Below, piece after piece: positions 60,878 through 64,000 of a stretch of DNA of 64,000 nt. The position numbers and the translations under genes are program-made. This DNA comes from Holtermannia corniformis (Eukaryota; Basidiomycota; Tremellomycetes; Holtermanniales), in NCBI GenBank assembly GCA_001599935.1, contig BCIJ01000001.1, forward strand, positions 684,277 to 748,276. Reading direction: 5' to 3'. Each line of letters begins with the position of its first letter. The stretch's first letter is position 1. The notes under the pieces were generated by a model. That model was not told the DNA's origin. It saw nothing but the letters and a program-made list of their open reading frames with translations, and searched no databases.

Positions 60878-62233
60878 ATGCCCAACATTGAACACCGCAA
60901 AGAGGCCCGTGTGGAGAACTACACAAAGTACTGGAACAAGGATTCAGCCAAGGACACTGAAGAGGACAAGTCGAAGCGGTTGGCAGAGTACACCGAGGTC
61001 GTCAACGGTTCGTGTGGTAGTCTTGGACAGTGAGAGTATGCTGATCCCCATAGGCTACTACGATGGCGCGACCGAGCTGTACGAGTATGGTTGGGCTCAG
61101 GTACGACAACAGTTCGTTGAAAACGAGGATCCCATGCTGATCTTGCATCTAGTCGTTCCACTTTTCCCGCTTCTACAAGGGCGAGGCTTTCCTTGCCTCG
61201 GTGCGTAAATGCGCACGGATCGCAGACGACCCCTAACCGCCCCAGCTCGCCCGCCACGAGCACTACCTATCGTCCATGATGAGCCTCCGTCCCGGCATGC
61301 GCGTCCTCGACATTGGTTGTGGTGTCGGAGGCCCCGCTCGTGAGATTGCACGCTTCTCCGGCGCTCGGATCACTGGTGTGAACAACAACGATTTCCAAAT
61401 CTCGCGCGCTCGCAAGTACACGGCCAAGGCTGGGCTCGAGGACCTCGTCGACTATGCCAAGGGTGACTTTATGACCCTCAGCCAACAGTTTGGCGAGGGC
61501 CAGTACGATGCTAGTGCGTGACCGTTCTCCTAGTCTTGCGCAGCCACTGATGGGGACAGTCTATGCTATCGAGGCTACCGTGCATGCGCCCACTTTTGAG
61601 GGGATTTACGGCGAGATCTTCAAGTGCTTGAAGCCCGGTGGTGTCGTGCGTTGCGTTTGCAGCTTGGCAACCTGTACTGATCCGCGCAGTTTGGCGTGTA
61701 CGAATGGTGCATGACCGACAAGTACGACCCGTCGAACCCCAAGCACAAGGCGATCGCGCACGGGATCGAGGTCGGTGACGGTATCGCCGAGATGCGCAAC
61801 CTCGAGGCCGCCCGCAAGGCCCTCATCTCGGTCGGCTTCGAGATCGAGCACGAAGAGGACTTGGCCGACCGCGATGACCCCATCCCCTGGTACTACCCTC
61901 TCGAGGGTGACATCCGCAAGGCGCAGACTCTTTGGGACAGTACGTCGGCTTGCATGCGGTGCACAGAGCTGACTGTTGCAGTGTTCACCGTGTGGCGCAT
62001 GTCGAGCATGGGCAAGTTTGTGACCCAGAACACGGTCGCCGTCTTGGAGAAGTTTGGCGTCGTTCCCAAGGGCACGTACGATGTCGGAGAGAGCTTGAAG
62101 GTTGCCGCCGACGCGCTCGTTGCCGGTGGTCAGCAAAAGCTCTTCACGTGAGTACGCACCGTCTGACCTGGACCTGTGCTGACTTTACTCCAGCCCTATG
62201 GCACTCTGGATCGTCCGCAAGCCCAAGAACTAG
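60878..62233 (+). CDS. ERG6: Sterol 24-C-methyltransferase (Erg6)
   Basis: Methylates C-24 of zymosterol-type sterols with SAM in ergosterol synthesis; ER/lipid droplet. It starts [20 protein letters not shown], then [20 protein letters not shown] with [20 protein letters not shown], the sterol-binding region typical of Erg6. The SAM site is [20 protein letters not shown] (LDxGxGxGG), then [37 protein letters not shown] and [20 protein letters not shown]. It ends [10 protein letters not shown]. Eight or nine exons. The usual variable N-terminal ~15 residues of fungal Erg6 are absent, so a short upstream coding exon may be missing. Confidence 0.95.
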
Positions 62234-62437
62234 ACTTGCAGACTGCTGGACTCTGAATCTCGCTTGGCTAGACGCGCTCTTGCACTTGTATACTCGCCTG
62301 CCGGCAATGCATCTGTGGCTGATCAATATTGACCTGGTTCAGGTTCGAATGCGACAGATTGCGTGTTGACTCCTTGCTCGTCGTCGAGGTCTATCCTCGT
62401 GCACCGTAGCTCGCGATCGTGCTAAGCGCAGCAACAG

Positions 62438-64000
62438 ATGTCCGACTTTGGCTTACCTCGTCTGATCCAGAGTCGAGCTTCGCACGCCGCGCCGACGCAT
62501 CGACATCGTCGCTCAATGTCGACAGACGTCTTTAGCATGTACCCACCGCGCAACCCCCCGTCTCCAACACCATCGTCCCCGTCGCTGTACTCGCATACCC
62601 CGAGCCAATTACCCCGCCCACGAACGGTGACGCGAGACTCTGACGATTCAGATGGTGCAGACAGCTTGGATCCCCGCACGAGTATGCTGGCGGGTCCCCA
62701 GCTGCGCAAATACGCAGCCGCGGCACCTTGGGAGGAAGACACCACACACATGGTGCCCGTCGTGCCATGGGCGGGTGACGCAGAGATGCTGCGATCCGGT
62801 AGCTGTACCCCTCCGAGGAAAAACAGTTTCGATAGCTGGAAATCATCGGCTGCCAGCGCTGCTGGCTCGACAGTCACCTCTGGCAAGCGCGGGATCGCGC
62901 AAGCAATCGGGCGGCATCTGCTGCCGTCGTCGTCCGGCCTCTCGTTGGCATCTACGCGGACGAACAGCTCGGACGAACGACAACCTGTCACACCCCTTGC
63001 GTCTAGAGCTTCACACAGGGTCGTGCCAGGTTCGCCAACCTGCGTGCAGCAGGCGCTGTCCGTCTCGTCAAACGAAACAGCTGCCGTTACGGACGACCCA
63101 GTCCGCAAACCCATCACTCTCATTTCGCTCGATCAAGCGCAAGCAAGGCAGCGCGAAAAGAGTCAGCAGCAAGCTGCGTCGCATGCTCGAGGACCGCAAG
63201 TCGGTCGAGCGCGGGCTCGTACCCTGGCAGGCGCGCAACCCCGGGAGCTGTCATGGCAAACCTCGGACGGTGTCGAAGCGACGCCCTTCCTGCCAATCCC
63301 AAGCAATCATCCCCCGCCTCTGTCAGGCAAACCCGTCCGCAGCAAGAAATCCGGCCTGCTGAAGCTCTTCAAGTCAGATCGCGAGCGTGCGATCGCACGC
63401 CCCGTGATCTTGGCTGTACCGCGTTCGCAGACGAGCTCAATGTACCACGATGGTATAGGCGCGCCGCAGGATAGCAGTGTTCAGCTTGCACTGGCTGCTG
63501 CCTCGGAGCGGCTTGCATCGGGCACGCGGGACCAAGATGGTGATCGACACGGTAGTGGTACGGACACGCCTGGGTCTCTCTTGCCACTGAGCGGGAACAT
63601 GGACAAGCTCAAATTACGGCCGATATCGATGAGCTTCTCTTCAGGTCTTCCCGATGCCTGGAAATCAGCAGACGCCCTTGCTCCGCAATATCACCGTACG
63701 TGACCTGTCAACTTCCCGCCGGGAATGGATGATTGACATCATGCAGATCCCAGCGCTGTGGAAGAGCAAGAACCCACCGAGCTGACGACGGCTCTGGTAT
63801 CGCAAATACAGAACGCTCGTAAAGCTTGGCGGGTCCAGTTGTTCGAACTCGAAGCACAGATCCGCGACTTGCGAGAGGAACTCCGCGACGCGCAGACGAG
63901 TCGACCACATGCGCTAGGTTCGTGCGACAGTTGCGGCTGCAACTGCAACGGCCAGAGTCGGCGCTCGACCGAAACGAGCTCGTCTGTCATTGATCGAGCT
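62438..64000 (+). CDS. Ser-rich coiled-coil protein, unknown, 3' partial
   Basis: Exon 1 runs 62438 to ~63699 and starts MSDFGLPRLIQSRASHAAPT. It is ~420 residues of Ser/Pro/Arg-rich low-complexity sequence with short ordered islands (GIAQAIGRHLLPSSSGLSLA; SKKSGLLKLFKSDRERAI; MDKLKLRPISMSFSSGL). Exon 2 (from ~63746) reads EEQEPTELTTALVSQIQNAR and KAWRVQLFELEAQIRDLREE, a coiled coil, then SCDSCGCNCNGQS, a cluster of four cysteines. The gene runs off the right edge. The family is not recognised; the arrangement would suit a cytoskeletal or signalling scaffold (inference). Confidence 0.7.

Noticed and set aside
62336..62362. GGTTCGAATGC resembling a tRNA B-box/T-loop
   Set aside because: No matching A-box or acceptor stem could be folded around it; it is 3' flank of ERG6.

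Overview
The window is nuclear DNA from a filamentous or dimorphic fungus, most likely a basidiomycete. The coding density is high, with about 27 protein genes in 64 kb. Almost every gene is broken by several 40-60 bp GT-AG introns, most with a CTGAC or CTAAC branch site just upstream of the acceptor. The gene set is also fungal: chitin synthase, GH18 chitinase, Erg6, Mtf1, a Zn2Cys6 regulator and Prp5. I cannot name the species. It is a draft assembly: there is a run of Ns near 29 kb, a few ambiguous bases near 45.69 kb and one N at 22,318.

Layout. 1-4.4 kb: NPC1-type sterol transporter (minus, 3' end cut by the window edge). 4.8-7.8 kb: a gene-poor stretch with one weak ORF and two damaged tandem copies of a small unknown protein family. 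7.8-17 kb: Mtf1-like mitochondrial transcription factor, a 1,041-aa unknown protein and an amino-acid/GABA-type permease. 18-24.5 kb: protein-L-isoaspartate methyltransferase, a short-chain dehydrogenase, a SurE-type phosphatase and an OTU deubiquitinase, all minus. 25-29.4 kb: secreted GH18 chitinase, Elongator subunit Elp5, and a small secreted protein gene split by an insertion flanked by an 8-bp direct repeat. 29.5-36 kb: a third, intact copy of the small family, a Zn2Cys6 regulator with tiny exons, and a bestrophin-like channel. 36.7-43.7 kb: chitin synthase and a polytopic membrane protein with a long disordered tail. 43.7-49.8 kb: 2OG-Fe(II) dioxygenase, a mucin-like single-pass protein and a TPT-family sugar transporter, all minus. 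50.6-55.1 kb: an allantoate-type MFS permease, an adaptor-motif protein and RBX1. 55.2-64 kb: tafazzin (minus), Prp5, Erg6 and a coiled-coil protein running off the right edge.

Functional themes are housekeeping rather than one pathway: sterol synthesis and traffic (Erg6, NPC1), cell-wall building and turnover (chitin synthase, chitinase), ubiquitin handling (RBX1, OTU protease), mitochondria (Mtf1, tafazzin), tRNA modification (Elp5), splicing (Prp5) and nutrient import. I see no biosynthetic cluster. The most unusual content is the three-member unknown family, with a shared frame break in two copies; the interrupted secreted-protein gene; micro-exons encoding the zinc cluster; and a splice or reading-frame anomaly exactly at the catalytic EDR motif of the chitin synthase.
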